The translations under genes were made by a program, and so were the position numbers. The notes beneath the pieces were generated by a model. It was not told where the DNA came from and searched no databases. It worked only from the letters and a program-made list of their open reading frames with translations. From the NCBI GenBank assembly GCA_964556255.1, contig CAZKVQ010000008.1, positions 1 through 64,000 of the forward strand: 64,000 bases of DNA, in the 5' to 3' direction. The DNA is from JACJWR01 sp964556255 (lineage in GTDB: Bacteria > Actinomycetota > Actinomycetes > S36-B12 > UBA10799). Positions 33,132 to 42,193 of this stretch are shown here, one piece after another; the stretch's first letter is position 1; every line of letters starts with the position of its first letter.

Positions 33132-34942
33132 ACCCTGCGGTGGCTGCGGCCCGAGTGATCGTCGACGAGCTGCTTCGCTGTGGCGTGACGGACGTGGTGC
33201 TGTCACCGGGGTCGCGTTCGGCTCCCCTCGCGCTGGCGGTCGCCGAGGCGGAGCGTGAGGGCGGGCTCAGCTTGCATGTGCGGGTCGATGAACGATCGGC
33301 GGGGTTCACCGGGCTCGGCCTCTCCAGAGTCACCGGAGCTCCGACCGCCGTCATCTGCACCTCGGGTACCGCGGTGGCGAACCTGTTGCCGGCAGTGATC
33401 GAGGCCGATGCCTCCGATGTGCCGATGGTCCTCGTCACCGCCGACCGGCCGCCGGAACTGCGGGGCGTAGGCGCGAACCAGACGATCGTGCAGCCCGGGA
33501 TCTTCGGCGGCTACCTGCGAGCCGCAGCGGACCTGGAGACCCCGGCGGCCCGTGCCGGAGTAGGACGGTACTGGCGGTCAACAGTCAGCCAACTCGTCTC
33601 CGCTGCCGGGTCAGCGGTAGACCCGGGTCCGGTGCACCTGAACGTGGGGCTGCGGGCCCCCTTGCTCGATCGCGATGACTCGGCGGCCTTCGATTGGGAG
33701 TTGGAGACGGCGGGGCGATCCGCGGGATTGCCGTGGACCCTCGACGGTCGATTGGTCTCCGTCGCCGGGCTGGCGCTCGACTCGGTCTTGGAGCAACTCG
33801 GTAGACGGCCGGGTCCGATGCGCGGTGTTGTCGTCGTCGGCGACCTGCCTGGCGGGGAGCCGTACCCGTCCGAGGCGACAATCCTGGCTGAGTCGTTGAA
33901 CTGGCCGCTGATATGCGAGCCGAGCGGCAATGCCCATGACGGCGGGACCGTGATCGCCCACGCCTCGGTGCTGCTGGCGGTTCCTGATTTCCTGGCCTCC
34001 CACATCCCCGACGTGGTCATTACCGTCGGGCGGGTGGGACTCAGTCGCTCCGTGGACGCCCTGATCCGGAGTGCTGGGCTACACATCGCGGTGGACCCGC
34101 GTGCGGCCCGTTCGCCGCTGGACCCGCAGCGGACCGCGGACGTCGTGGTTTCAGCCGTACCCGCGCCGGCGGATGTTTGCCGAGCCGAGGACGACTGGAC
34201 CGCGGGCTGGCTCACCGCGGACGATCTGGCCGAGGAGATCATCGCGGAGGAAGTGGCCGCCTCGGATTTCTCGGCGCCGGCAGTGGCCCGCGGCGTTTGG
34301 ACCGCCATCGGGGACACCGGGCTGCTGGTACTGGGGTCCTCGTGGTCGGCCCGACATGTCGACGCCCTCGTGCCGATCGAGCCGATGCCACCGTTCGTGA
34401 TCAGCAACCGTGGCGTCTCCGGCATCGACGGCCTCGTCAGCACTGCCTGGGGAGCGGCCTCGGGTTACCAACGGGCCGGGAGTCCGTGGGATGAGGCGTT
34501 GGAGTTGCTCGACGACCCGGGCGGTGACGTGGTGCTGCGGGGTGGGCCAGCAGTGGCCCTGATGGGTGATCTCACCTTCCTCTACGACGCGAACGGCCTG
34601 CTCGTCCCCGAAGGCGAGCACCGTCCCGATCTGGTCATCGTCGTCGTGGACAACGATGGCGGCGGGATCTTCTCCATCCTCGAACAGGGTGGCCCTGAGT
34701 ACACCCAGGACTTCGAGCGGGTCTTCGGCACTCCCACCGGCCGGGACTGCGCGTCGGTCGCGCGGGCCGCGCAGGTGAGCGTTCGCACGGTGGGGTCGCA
34801 GGCTCAGTTCGACCAAGCGCTCGCCGAGGACCTGGCGGCTGGCGGAGTGCGGGTTATCGTCGCGTCGGTGGGGACCCGCGCCGCCGAGGCCGAGCTGTTG
34901 CGGCGCATCGACCGGCGGGTCGCAACTGCCCTGCAGCGTTGA
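33128..34942 (+). CDS. menD: 2-succinyl-5-enolpyruvyl-6-hydroxy-3-cyclohexene-1-carboxylate synthase
   Basis: ThDP enzyme that joins isochorismate and 2-oxoglutarate. The 604-residue product has the N-terminal SPGSRSAPLALAV, VDERSAGFTGLGLS with the cofactor-activating Glu, TSGTAVANLLPAV, TADRPPELRG, then SNRGVSGIDGLVSTAWG and the ThDP motif GDLTFLYDANG ... VDNDGGGIF. The frame is open upstream, but GTG 33128 overlaps the menC stop and gives the conserved VIVDELLRCGV start. It converges with the isochorismate synthase gene across 7 bases. Confidence 0.94.
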   Translation: MNPAVAAARVIVDELLRCGVTDVVLSPGSRSAPLALAVAEAEREGGLSLHVRVDERSAGFTGLGLSRVTGAPTAVICTSGTAVANLLPAVIEADASDVPMVLVTADRPPELRGVGANQTIVQPGIFGGYLRAAADLETPAARAGVGRYWRSTVSQLVSAAGSAVDPGPVHLNVGLRAPLLDRDDSAAFDWELETAGRSAGLPWTLDGRLVSVAGLALDSVLEQLGRRPGPMRGVVVVGDLPGGEPYPSEATILAESLNWPLICEPSGNAHDGGTVIAHASVLLAVPDFLASHIPDVVITVGRVGLSRSVDALIRSAGLHIAVDPRAARSPLDPQRTADVVVSAVPAPADVCRAEDDWTAGWLTADDLAEEIIAEEVAASDFSAPAVARGVWTAIGDTGLLVLGSSWSARHVDALVPIEPMPPFVISNRGVSGIDGLVSTAWGAASGYQRAGSPWDEALELLDDPGGDVVLRGGPAVALMGDLTFLYDANGLLVPEGEHRPDLVIVVVDNDGGGIFSILEQGGPEYTQDFERVFGTPTGRDCASVARAAQVSVRTVGSQAQFDQALAEDLAAGGVRVIVASVGTRAAEAELLRRIDRRVATALQR

Positions 34943-34949
34943 CGACCCG

Positions 34950-36194
34950 TCAGGTCAGGGCGCCACGCATCGCATCGAGCTTGGCCTCGGACTCCGCCAA
35001 CTCCGAGGCCGGCGTGGAACCCGCCACGATCCCGCAGCCGGCGAAAAGTCGGATGCTGGTGTTGCCCACCCCGAGTTGACCGCATCGGAGGGCGATGCCG
35101 AACTCGCCGTCGCCATGGGCGTCCACCCACCCCACCGGCCCGGCATAGCGTCCGCGGTCCATCCGTTCTAGCTCAGCGATGACCCCGGCTGCCCACTCGG
35201 TGGGGGTTCCGCACACCGCGGCGGTCGGATGCAACGAGGCGGCGAGCGCGATCGCTGAAGCGTCATCGGCCAGCAACCCGGTGACGTCGGTGGCGAGGTG
35301 TTGGACATTCGCCAGTGGCAGCAGACTCGGAGTCTGGGGGACGTTGAGATCGGTGCAGTGGGCCGCCAGCGCAGCCCTCACCGAATCGACCGCGTACAGG
35401 TGCTCGACGAGGTCCTTGTCCGACGTCATGAGCGCCTCGGCGAGCCGATCATCCTCCCCGTGGTCGGAATCCCGTTGGACCGTCCCGGCGAGTACCCGCG
35501 ACGTGACCGCGGCGCCGGTACGGCGCACCAGGAGCTCGGGAGTCGCCCCCACCAGGCCGTCGACGGCAAAGGTCCAACAGGCGGGGTACTGCTCAGCCAG
35601 TCGGTACAGAAGCCCGCGGGCGTCGATCGGTTCCGAGGTACGCAGCAGCACGTCGCGGGCGAGCACCACCTTGTCCAGCCCGCCCGCCTTGATCCGGGCA
35701 ACCGCTTCATCGACGGCGTCGCACCACTGCTGCGCGGACCGGCTACCGGGGAACTCCCGCACGGCTGGCGCGGGCCCGGCGACCGTTCGGGTGGTCAGAT
35801 CGGGTTCCGGGGCGTCGCCGATGACGGTCAGCCAGGACTTGCCATCTCGCCTACCCACCAGGAATTCCGGCACGATCACACAGGAGGAGTCCGGTCCGCC
35901 GGCAAAAGTGAAGGAGGCGAAGGCCACCGGCCCGCTGCCGGGAACGGACACATCGTCGGCGATCGTCGCCGAGTCGCAGAGCTGCGACCACCACCGGTGG
36001 GCGCGGGAGAACCTCTCCTGCCCGGCGACCTGCAGCCTGGCGGCCTCCCCCCACGCAACGAGGCCGTCGCCGTTGCGAACCCAACTCATGACTGGGCCGG
36101 GAGGAAGCACCCGAAGAAGGTCGACGGGCTCCGGCAGGGCTACCGTGCGCACGCGAAGCCCGGGCGCGGATGCCGCGAGGCGCAAATCAGTCAC
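34950..36194 (-). CDS. menF: Isochorismate synthase (MenF/EntC type)
   Basis: Converts chorismate to isochorismate, the entry to menaquinone synthesis. The 414-residue product has the chorismate-binding domain in its C-terminal two thirds: KVVLARDVLL, GATPELLVRR, SRVLAGTVQRD, SDKDLVEHLYAVDSV, LHPTAAVCGTP and FAGCGIVAGSTPASE. The metal-binding Glu residues are in GATPELL and AELERMDRG. The context (next to menD and ubiE) favours menaquinone over siderophore use. Start GTG 36194 has TAGGCT 6 bases upstream. Confidence 0.9.
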   Translation of the reverse strand: MTDLRLAASAPGLRVRTVALPEPVDLLRVLPPGPVMSWVRNGDGLVAWGEAARLQVAGQERFSRAHRWWSQLCDSATIADDVSVPGSGPVAFASFTFAGGPDSSCVIVPEFLVGRRDGKSWLTVIGDAPEPDLTTRTVAGPAPAVREFPGSRSAQQWCDAVDEAVARIKAGGLDKVVLARDVLLRTSEPIDARGLLYRLAEQYPACWTFAVDGLVGATPELLVRRTGAAVTSRVLAGTVQRDSDHGEDDRLAEALMTSDKDLVEHLYAVDSVRAALAAHCTDLNVPQTPSLLPLANVQHLATDVTGLLADDASAIALAASLHPTAAVCGTPTEWAAGVIAELERMDRGRYAGPVGWVDAHGDGEFGIALRCGQLGVGNTSIRLFAGCGIVAGSTPASELAESEAKLDAMRGALT

Positions 36195-36200
36195 GAGATG

Positions 36201-36206
36201 AGCCTA
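36201..36206 (-). promoter_or_regulatory. Leaderless -10 hexamer for the isochorismate synthase gene
   Basis: TAGGCT on the minus strand, 6 bases before GTG 36194; no ribosome binding site. Confidence 0.6.
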
Positions 36207-36266
36207 CGGTGCCTGTGCCGGTCCGGCCCCTCGGAGGCTCCAAGGGCTCTCTCCCGCACTGCCCCG

Positions 36267-36272
36267 TAGGGT
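36267..36272 (+). promoter_or_regulatory. -10 hexamer for ubiE/menG
   Basis: TAGGGT 35 bases before ATG 36308, with GAGAGGA about 10 bases before the start. No convincing -35 box. This gene therefore has a short leader, unlike its divergent neighbour. Confidence 0.4.
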
Positions 36273-36307
36273 GGCCCCACACCACCCGCGAGAGGACCCG
36301 ATCGCCC

Positions 36308-37015
36308 ATGAGCCGTGCGACGTTGGCCAAGGATCCAGCCGAGGTGGCAGCGATGTTCGACCATGTTGCCGCGCGATACGACCTCACGAACGATGTCCTC
36401 TCGGCAGGTCAGACGCGCTATTGGCGTCGGGCGCTGGTCGACGCGATTGACCCCGGCCCCGGCGACAGGGTGCTCGACCTGGCAGCCGGCACCGGCACCA
36501 GCTCGCTGCCCATGCGTGCCCGTGGTGCGTTCGTGGTGCCCTGCGACTTCTCCCTCGGAATGCTCCGGGAAGGGCGTCGACGCCAGCCCGAACTGCCGTT
36601 CGTCGCCGGCGACGCCCTCAGGTTGCCGTTCGCCGACGACTCCTTCGACGCCGTCACAATCTCGTTCGGACTTCGCAACGTCAGCGATCCGGCAGCCGCC
36701 TTGGTGGAGCTTCGGCGGGTGACCCGGCCAGGCGGTCGGTTGGTCGTGTGTGAGTTCAGCGCCCCGCTCGTGGCACCGATCCGCACCGCGTACACGGAAT
36801 ACCTCATGAGGGCGCTGCCGGTGGTCGCTCGTCGGGTGTCGAGCAACCCGGACGCCTACGTTTACCTGGCCGAATCAATCCGGGCCTGGCCCGATCAGCC
36901 CGAGCTCGCCGCGCGGATCGCAGCCGCAGGCTGGCAGCGGGTGGCCTGGCGGAATCTGTCGGGCGGAATTGTGGCATTGCACCGTGGTTACGCGCCGAAA
37001 GGCATTTCTGACTAG
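36308..37015 (+). CDS. ubiE: Demethylmenaquinone methyltransferase
   Basis: SAM-dependent C-methyltransferase for the last step of menaquinone synthesis (also called menG). The 235-residue product begins with VAAMFDHVAARYDLTNDVLS, the family signature, then motif I LDLAAGTGTSS, ADDSFDAVTISFGLRNVSD and the C-terminal NLSGGIVALHRGYAP. The ubiquinone branch is unlikely given the men genes. A longer in-frame reading begins inside the divergent gene's promoter region and was rejected. The nuo promoter follows 26 bases after its stop. Confidence 0.93.
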   Translation: MSRATLAKDPAEVAAMFDHVAARYDLTNDVLSAGQTRYWRRALVDAIDPGPGDRVLDLAAGTGTSSLPMRARGAFVVPCDFSLGMLREGRRRQPELPFVAGDALRLPFADDSFDAVTISFGLRNVSDPAAALVELRRVTRPGGRLVVCEFSAPLVAPIRTAYTEYLMRALPVVARRVSSNPDAYVYLAESIRAWPDQPELAARIAAAGWQRVAWRNLSGGIVALHRGYAPKGISD

Positions 37016-37018
37016 ACT

Positions 37019-37071
37019 CGGTTGACGGGTTCGGCAACCGGTTCACATGGTCCGATTCCGACCCCTAAGAT
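37019..37071 (+). promoter_or_regulatory. Promoter of the nuo operon with upstream inverted repeat
   Basis: TTCACA (37042-37047), an 18-base spacer, and TAAGAT (37066-37071), followed by a leader of about 60 bases. Just upstream, CGGTTG (37019-37024) and CAACCG (37035-37040) form an inverted repeat with a 10-base spacer, which could be a regulator site or the terminator of ubiE. Confidence 0.5.
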
Positions 37072-37137
37072 CGCGACTTAGCAGGCATCTTCGGACAAGC
37101 CGCGCGAAGTCGGTCCGACTAGGAAAGGGTGTGGGTC

Positions 37138-37500
37138 GTGGGCAACGTCTACCTCCCGATCCTCTTCCTCGGCATCCTCGCCGGGCTGTTCGCGGTCTTC
37201 TCCGTCGGCATCGCCTCAGTGACCGGGCCGAAGCGGTACAACCGCGCAAAAGTGTCCGAATACGAGTGCGGCATCGAACCCACGCCGCAGCCGGTGGGCG
37301 GTGGTCGGTTCCCGATCAAGTACTACCTGACGGCGATGCTCTTCATCATCTTCGACATCGAGATCGTGTTCCTCTACCCGTGGGCCCTGACCTTCGACGC
37401 GTTGGGTCTGTTCGGGTTGGTCGAGATGGTCCTCTTCATCATCACGCTGCTCGTCGCCTATCTGTTCGTGTGGCGTCGACGCGGCCTGGACTGGGACTAG
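37138..37500 (+). CDS. nuoA: NADH-quinone oxidoreductase subunit A
   Basis: Small membrane subunit of complex I at the junction of arm and membrane. The 120-residue product has three helices (LPILFLGILAGLFAVFSVGI; AMLFIIFDIEIVFLYPWAL; MVLFIITLLVAYLFVW). Between helices 1 and 2 is the loop YECGIEP with the conserved Cys. AGGAAAGG lies 9 bases before GTG 37138; GTG 37129 is too close to it and was rejected. First gene of the 14-gene nuo operon. Confidence 0.93.
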   Translation: MGNVYLPILFLGILAGLFAVFSVGIASVTGPKRYNRAKVSEYECGIEPTPQPVGGGRFPIKYYLTAMLFIIFDIEIVFLYPWALTFDALGLFGLVEMVLFIITLLVAYLFVWRRRGLDWD

Positions 37501-37512
37501 GAGGGCCGGACC

Positions 37513-38067
37513 ATGGGCCTGGAAGAGAAACTCCCGAGCGGATTCCTGCTCAGTACCGTGGAGGGGCTGGCTGGCTACGCGCGTCGCAACTCGATGTGGA
37601 CCGTGACGTTCGGCCTGGCCTGTTGCGCGATCGAGATGATGTCGGCCGGTGGCGCCAACTACGACCTGGGTCGGTTCGGCATGGAGGTCTTCCGACCCTC
37701 CCCCCGGCAGGCCGACCTGATGATCGTGGCTGGCCGGGTGAGCCAGAAGATGGCACCGATCCTTCGTCAGGTGTACGACCAGATGCCCAACCCGAAGTGG
37801 GTCATCTCCATGGGTGCCTGCGCCTCCAGCGGCGGAATGTTCAACAACTACGCGATCGTCCAAGGCGTCGACCACGTCGTGCCGGTGGACATCTACCTTC
37901 CTGGTTGCCCGCCCCGCCCGGAGCAGCTCATGGATGCCATCTTGAAGCTTCACACGAAGGTCGCCGACATCCAGATCGGTGCCGATAGGGACGCCCAGAT
38001 CACGGCCCGCGAGCACGAGGCCCTGCTGGCGGCGCCCGCCTCCGAGATGAAGGGGCTGCTGAGGTGA
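37513..38067 (+). CDS. nuoB: NADH-quinone oxidoreductase subunit B
   Basis: Peripheral-arm subunit that holds cluster N2, the last iron-sulfur cluster before quinone. The 184-residue product has the ligands C37 and C38 (GLACCAIEM), C103 (GACASSGG) and C132 (PGCPPRPE), plus the conserved RPSPRQADLMIV. Compare with the shorter paralogue at 59159. The stop overlaps nuoC by 4 bases. Confidence 0.96.
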   Translation: MGLEEKLPSGFLLSTVEGLAGYARRNSMWTVTFGLACCAIEMMSAGGANYDLGRFGMEVFRPSPRQADLMIVAGRVSQKMAPILRQVYDQMPNPKWVISMGACASSGGMFNNYAIVQGVDHVVPVDIYLPGCPPRPEQLMDAILKLHTKVADIQIGADRDAQITAREHEALLAAPASEMKGLLR

Positions 38068-38789
38068 GCGACGCCGGTAACGCTCCGAGCGCGGCAGAAG
38101 CCGTCGTGCCCCCGGAGGGGACGACCGTGATGCCACTGGAGGTGGTGGAGACCCGGCACGGTGCATTCGGCGTCAAAGGTGTACCCGATGTGTCCGGCTA
38201 CGGCGGTTTGGTGTCGCCGGTCGTACTGCCGGGTCCGAGCCCACGACCCTACGGCGGGTGGTTCGACGAGGCTGCCGACACCCTGGAACAGACCCTGGGC
38301 GATGACTACGCGAACGCCGTCGAGAAGGTGGTCGTCGAGTTCGGAGAACTCACGTTCCACGTCCGCCGAGAAGCGCTGCAAGGTTTCGTGCAGACCCTGC
38401 GCGACCACCCCGATCTGCGTTTCGAGACCTGTCTCGGCGTTTCCGGCGTGAACTGGCCCGGTGACAGCGATCGAGAGTTGCATGCGGTTTATCACTTCCG
38501 GTCGATGACCCACGCGGGTCGGATGGTCAGGGTGGAGACCACCTGTCCCGACGCCGATCCTCACGTGCCCACGATCACCGGGATCTACCCGGCCAACGAC
38601 TGGCACGAGCGCGAGACCTACGACATGTTCGGGATCATCTTCGACGGCCACCACGGCCTCACCCGGATCCTGATGCCCGATGACTGGGTCGGACACCCGC
38701 AACGCAAGGACTACCCGCTGGGCGGAATCCATGTGGAGTACAAGGGTGCCAGCACCCCGCCCCCGGACGAGCGTAGGGAGTACTCCTGA
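38064..38789 (+). CDS. nuoC: NADH-quinone oxidoreductase subunit C
   Basis: 30-kDa-type subunit of the complex I peripheral arm, close to subunits B and D. The 241-residue product has the family signature NDWHERETYDMFGIIFDGH and HPQRKDYPLGG. The first 75 residues are a Pro/Gly/Ala-rich extension outside the core domain. GTG 38064 overlaps the nuoB stop and the nuoD start overlaps its stop (TGATG). Confidence 0.94.
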   Translation: MSDAGNAPSAAEAVVPPEGTTVMPLEVVETRHGAFGVKGVPDVSGYGGLVSPVVLPGPSPRPYGGWFDEAADTLEQTLGDDYANAVEKVVVEFGELTFHVRREALQGFVQTLRDHPDLRFETCLGVSGVNWPGDSDRELHAVYHFRSMTHAGRMVRVETTCPDADPHVPTITGIYPANDWHERETYDMFGIIFDGHHGLTRILMPDDWVGHPQRKDYPLGGIHVEYKGASTPPPDERREYS

Positions 38790-40198
38790 TGAGCGAGACG
38801 TACTCCGAGCACGACACCGCCTCGGCCGCAGCCACCGACCAGGAAGTCCTCGACGAGGAGCAGGCTCACGCGGTTCACGAGGAAGAAGTGATCGACGGTT
38901 CCTACCAGACGACCGAGGGTCGCGTGTACACCGTCACAGGTGAGGACTGGGACACCATCGTTCCGCCTGCGGAGGGCCAGCAGGAGCGGTTGATCGTCAA
39001 CATGGGTCCGCAACATCCCTCGACCCACGGCGTCGGACGGTTCGTGCTCGACCTCGACGGTGAGACCGTCGTCGAGTGCCGGGCAGCTATCGGCTACCTG
39101 CACACCGGGATCGAGAAGAACCTGGAGTACCGCACCTGGACCCAGGGCGTCACGTTCGTGACGCGAATGGACTACCTGTCGCCGATCTTCAATGAGACCG
39201 CCTACTGCCTGGGTATCGAGCGGCTGTTGGGGATCACCGACGACGTCCCCGAGCGCGCCACCCTCATCCGGGTCCTGATGATGGAGTTGAACCGCATCTC
39301 CTCGCACGCGGTGGCGCTGGCCACGGGCGCCTTGGAACTCGGGGCGTTGACCCCGATGATCTGGGGCTTCCGCGACCGCAACATCGTGTTGAACCTCTTC
39401 GAGGAGATCACCGGCCTTCGGATGAACCACGCGTACGTACGTCCCGGCGGGGTGGTGGCCGACCTGCCCGACGGCATGGAGCAACGCATCGCCGACGCCG
39501 TCAAGCAGATGCGGTCCACCTTCAAAGAGACGGTGGACATGCTGGTGGGCAACGGCATCTGGGTGGAGCGCACCCAGAACGTCGGTTATCTCGACCTGAC
39601 CGGCTGCGCTGCGATGGGCGTGACGGGGCCGGTGCTGAGGTCGACCGGCCTGCCCTGGGACCTGCGCAAGACGGCGCCGTACTGCGGCTACGAGACCTTC
39701 GAGTTCGAGGTTCCCACCCGTGATACCGCCGACTGCTACGGACGCTTCCTGATCCGGCTCGACGAGATGGTGCAGTCCCTGAACATCATCGAGCAGGTGC
39801 TGGATCGGCTCCGTCCAGGTCCAGTGATGGTGGTGGACAAGCGCATCGCCTGGCCCGCCCAGTTGGCGTTGGGCGGGGACGGCCTGGGCAACTCCCTCGG
39901 TCATATCCGGGAGATCATGGGCACCTCGATGGAGGCGCTGATCCATCACTTCAAGTTGGTCACGGAGGGCTTCCGGGTCCCGGTCGGCCAGGTGTACTCG
40001 GCGGTCGAATCGCCGCGCGGCGAACTGGGAGTCCATATCGTCAGCGACGGCGGCACCCGGCCCTACCGGGTGCACTTCCGCGATCCGTCCTTCACCAACC
40101 TGCAGTCCATCTCCGCGATGTCCGAAGGTGGCATGCTCTCCGATGTCATCGCGTCCGTTGCCAGCATCGATCCCGTGTTCGGCGGAGTCGACCGCTGA
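38789..40198 (+). CDS. nuoD: NADH-quinone oxidoreductase subunit D
   Basis: 49-kDa-type subunit that forms the quinone site with NuoB and NuoH. The 469-residue product has the quinone-site His in GPQHPSTHGVGRF, then EKNLEYRTW, MNHAYVRPGG, and the C-terminal ESPRGELGVHIVSDG. The first 60 or so residues are acidic and not conserved (VLDEEQAHAVHEEEV). It is a separate gene here, not fused to nuoC. A second D subunit is not found with the paralogous B-C-I set. Confidence 0.96.
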   Translation: MSETYSEHDTASAAATDQEVLDEEQAHAVHEEEVIDGSYQTTEGRVYTVTGEDWDTIVPPAEGQQERLIVNMGPQHPSTHGVGRFVLDLDGETVVECRAAIGYLHTGIEKNLEYRTWTQGVTFVTRMDYLSPIFNETAYCLGIERLLGITDDVPERATLIRVLMMELNRISSHAVALATGALELGALTPMIWGFRDRNIVLNLFEEITGLRMNHAYVRPGGVVADLPDGMEQRIADAVKQMRSTFKETVDMLVGNGIWVERTQNVGYLDLTGCAAMGVTGPVLRSTGLPWDLRKTAPYCGYETFEFEVPTRDTADCYGRFLIRLDEMVQSLNIIEQVLDRLRPGPVMVVDKRIAWPAQLALGGDGLGNSLGHIREIMGTSMEALIHHFKLVTEGFRVPVGQVYSAVESPRGELGVHIVSDGGTRPYRVHFRDPSFTNLQSISAMSEGGMLSDVIASVASIDPVFGGVDR

Positions 40199-40230
40199 CC
40201 GCGGTCGAGAGGAAGGATCGGCACCTGACC

Positions 40231-40887
40231 ATGGCGCTCACGGAAACCACCCGAGAAGAGATGCGTGAGATCATCGCGCGCTACCCGGACCCGCGTTCGG
40301 CCCTACTGCCGATGCTGCATCTGGTGCAGTCCGAAGAGGGGCACGTCAGTCCCGAGGGGATCGCGATGTGCGCCGAGGAGGTCGGCCTGACCTCTGCCGA
40401 GGTGGCCGCGGTCGCGACCTTCTACACGATGTACAAGCGTCATGACGTGGGCGAGTACCACATCGGCGTCTGCATCAATCCGGGCTGCGGAATCCTCGGC
40501 GGGGATGAGATCTGGCGGGTCGCCACCGAGGAACTGGGCATCGGACACGATGAGACCACCCCCGACGGCAAGTTCTCCCTCGAGCGGATCGAATGCCAGG
40601 CCGCCTGCACCCACGCCCCGGTCGTCACGGCGAACTGGGAGTACCTCGACGATCAGACCCCCGCATCGGTCCGCGAGGTCATCGCCCGGCTACGCGAGGG
40701 CGAGCCGGTGCAGGCCACTCGTGGACCACAGATCAGGACCTTCCGCGATACCGAGCGGACCCTTGCCGGCTTCGACGATGGGCTGGCAGATGCCCACAGC
40801 ATCGATGACAAGATGCTGGTCGGGCTGAAGGTGGCCAGGGAGCGCGGGATGAGCGCGCCACCGCCGCCAGAGGGAGGGAGTCACTGA
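40231..40887 (+). CDS. nuoE: NADH-quinone oxidoreductase subunit E
   Basis: 24-kDa-type subunit of the NADH-input module with a thioredoxin-like [2Fe-2S] domain. The 218-residue product begins with a helical part and has ligands in CINPGC (first two Cys) and ECQAAC (last two), with VATFYTMY before them. A C-terminal extension of about 45 residues follows the domain. It precedes nuoF by one base; a Shine-Dalgarno sequence for nuoF (GGGAGGGAG) lies at its end. Confidence 0.94.
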   Translation: MALTETTREEMREIIARYPDPRSALLPMLHLVQSEEGHVSPEGIAMCAEEVGLTSAEVAAVATFYTMYKRHDVGEYHIGVCINPGCGILGGDEIWRVATEELGIGHDETTPDGKFSLERIECQAACTHAPVVTANWEYLDDQTPASVREVIARLREGEPVQATRGPQIRTFRDTERTLAGFDDGLADAHSIDDKMLVGLKVARERGMSAPPPPEGGSH

Positions 40888-40888
40888 C

Positions 40889-42193
40889 ATGGGACTGACC
40901 CCCGTCCTTACCGAGAACTGGGACGACCCCACCAACTGGACCGTCGCCGGCTACCGCAGCCACGGCGGCTACGCGACGCTACCCAAGGCGCTGGGTCAGG
41001 AACCCGACGCGATCATCTCGACGATGAAGGACTCCGGATTGCGGGGTCGAGGCGGCGCAGGCTTCCCCACCGGACTCAAGTGGTCCTTCGTTCCGCAGGG
41101 CGATGGCAGGCCTCACTACCTGGTGGTCAACGCCGACGAGAGCGAGCCCGGAGCCTGCAAAGACATCCCGTTGATGCTGGCCAACCCCCAGGCGCTCATC
41201 GAAGGCATCGCGATCACCTGTTACGCGATTCGCTCGAACCACGCCTTCATCTACATCCGTGGCGAGGTGCCGCAGGTCATCCGTCGGGTCGAGGCGGCCG
41301 TGAGACAGGCGTACGAGGCCGGCTTCCTGGGCCAGAACATCCTCGGCAGCGGGTTCGACTGCGACGTCGTCGTCCACGCCGGTGCCGGCGCCTACATCTG
41401 TGGTGAGGAGACGGCGCTGCTGGACAGCCTGGAGGGCCGCCGTGGGCAGCCCCGGCTGAAGCCGCCGTTCCCCGCGGTTGCCGGCCTGTACGCTTCGCCG
41501 ACGGTCGTCAACAACGTCGAGACCATCTCCAACGTTCCCTACATCATCGGCAACGGCTCGGACTGGTTCCGCCAGTTCGGGACCGAGAAGTCTCCCGGCT
41601 TCAAGTTGTTCGCGGTGAGCGGCCACGTCGCCAACCCGGGCATCTACGAGGCCCCGTTGGGGATCACCATGCGCGAACTGCTGGAGTATGCCGGCGGAAT
41701 GCGCAACGGTCACGACCTGAAGTTCTGGCTACCGGGAGGTTCATCGGTGCCGCTGCTGACAGCTGAGCACCTGGACATCCCGCTGACTTACGAGGACATC
41801 GCGGCGGCCGGTTCCATGTTGGGCACCGGAACCCCCATGATGTTCGACGAGACCACGTCGGTGGTGCGGGCGATCACGGGTTGGCTCGACTTCTACAAGC
41901 ATGAGTCGTGCGGCAAATGCACCCCCTGCCGGGAAGGCACCTACTGGATCAACCAGGTGTTGCACCGGTTCGCCGCCGGCACCGGCACCCCGGAGGATCT
42001 CGATACCTTGCAGGACCTCTGCGCCCAGATCCTGGGCCGGTCCTTCTGCGCCCTTGGAGACGCCGCGGCGACGCCCTACCCGGCAGCGATGAAGTACTTT
42101 GCCGACGAGTTCGCCGCCGGAACCCACACGGCCGCCGATGAGTTGTTCGACCCGGTGGCTGCCACAGTGTTCGCGACTGCGGAGGCACGATGA
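40889..42193 (+). CDS. nuoF: NADH-quinone oxidoreductase subunit F
   Basis: 51-kDa-type subunit that binds NADH, FMN and a [4Fe-4S] cluster. The 434-residue product has GLRGRGGAGFPTGLKW (NADH/FMN), NADESEPGACKD, GAGAYICGEETALL, and the cluster ligands in SCGKCTPCREG plus a later Cys in RSFCALGDA. Its presence with E and G shows the main complex I is the NADH-using type. Confidence 0.96.
   Translation: MGLTPVLTENWDDPTNWTVAGYRSHGGYATLPKALGQEPDAIISTMKDSGLRGRGGAGFPTGLKWSFVPQGDGRPHYLVVNADESEPGACKDIPLMLANPQALIEGIAITCYAIRSNHAFIYIRGEVPQVIRRVEAAVRQAYEAGFLGQNILGSGFDCDVVVHAGAGAYICGEETALLDSLEGRRGQPRLKPPFPAVAGLYASPTVVNNVETISNVPYIIGNGSDWFRQFGTEKSPGFKLFAVSGHVANPGIYEAPLGITMRELLEYAGGMRNGHDLKFWLPGGSSVPLLTAEHLDIPLTYEDIAAAGSMLGTGTPMMFDETTSVVRAITGWLDFYKHESCGKCTPCREGTYWINQVLHRFAAGTGTPEDLDTLQDLCAQILGRSFCALGDAAATPYPAAMKYFADEFAAGTHTAADELFDPVAATVFATAEAR

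Noticed and set aside
34943..34949. Terminator between menD and the isochorismate synthase gene
   Set aside because: Only 7 bases separate the convergent stop codons, and no hairpin can be formed there without coding sequence.
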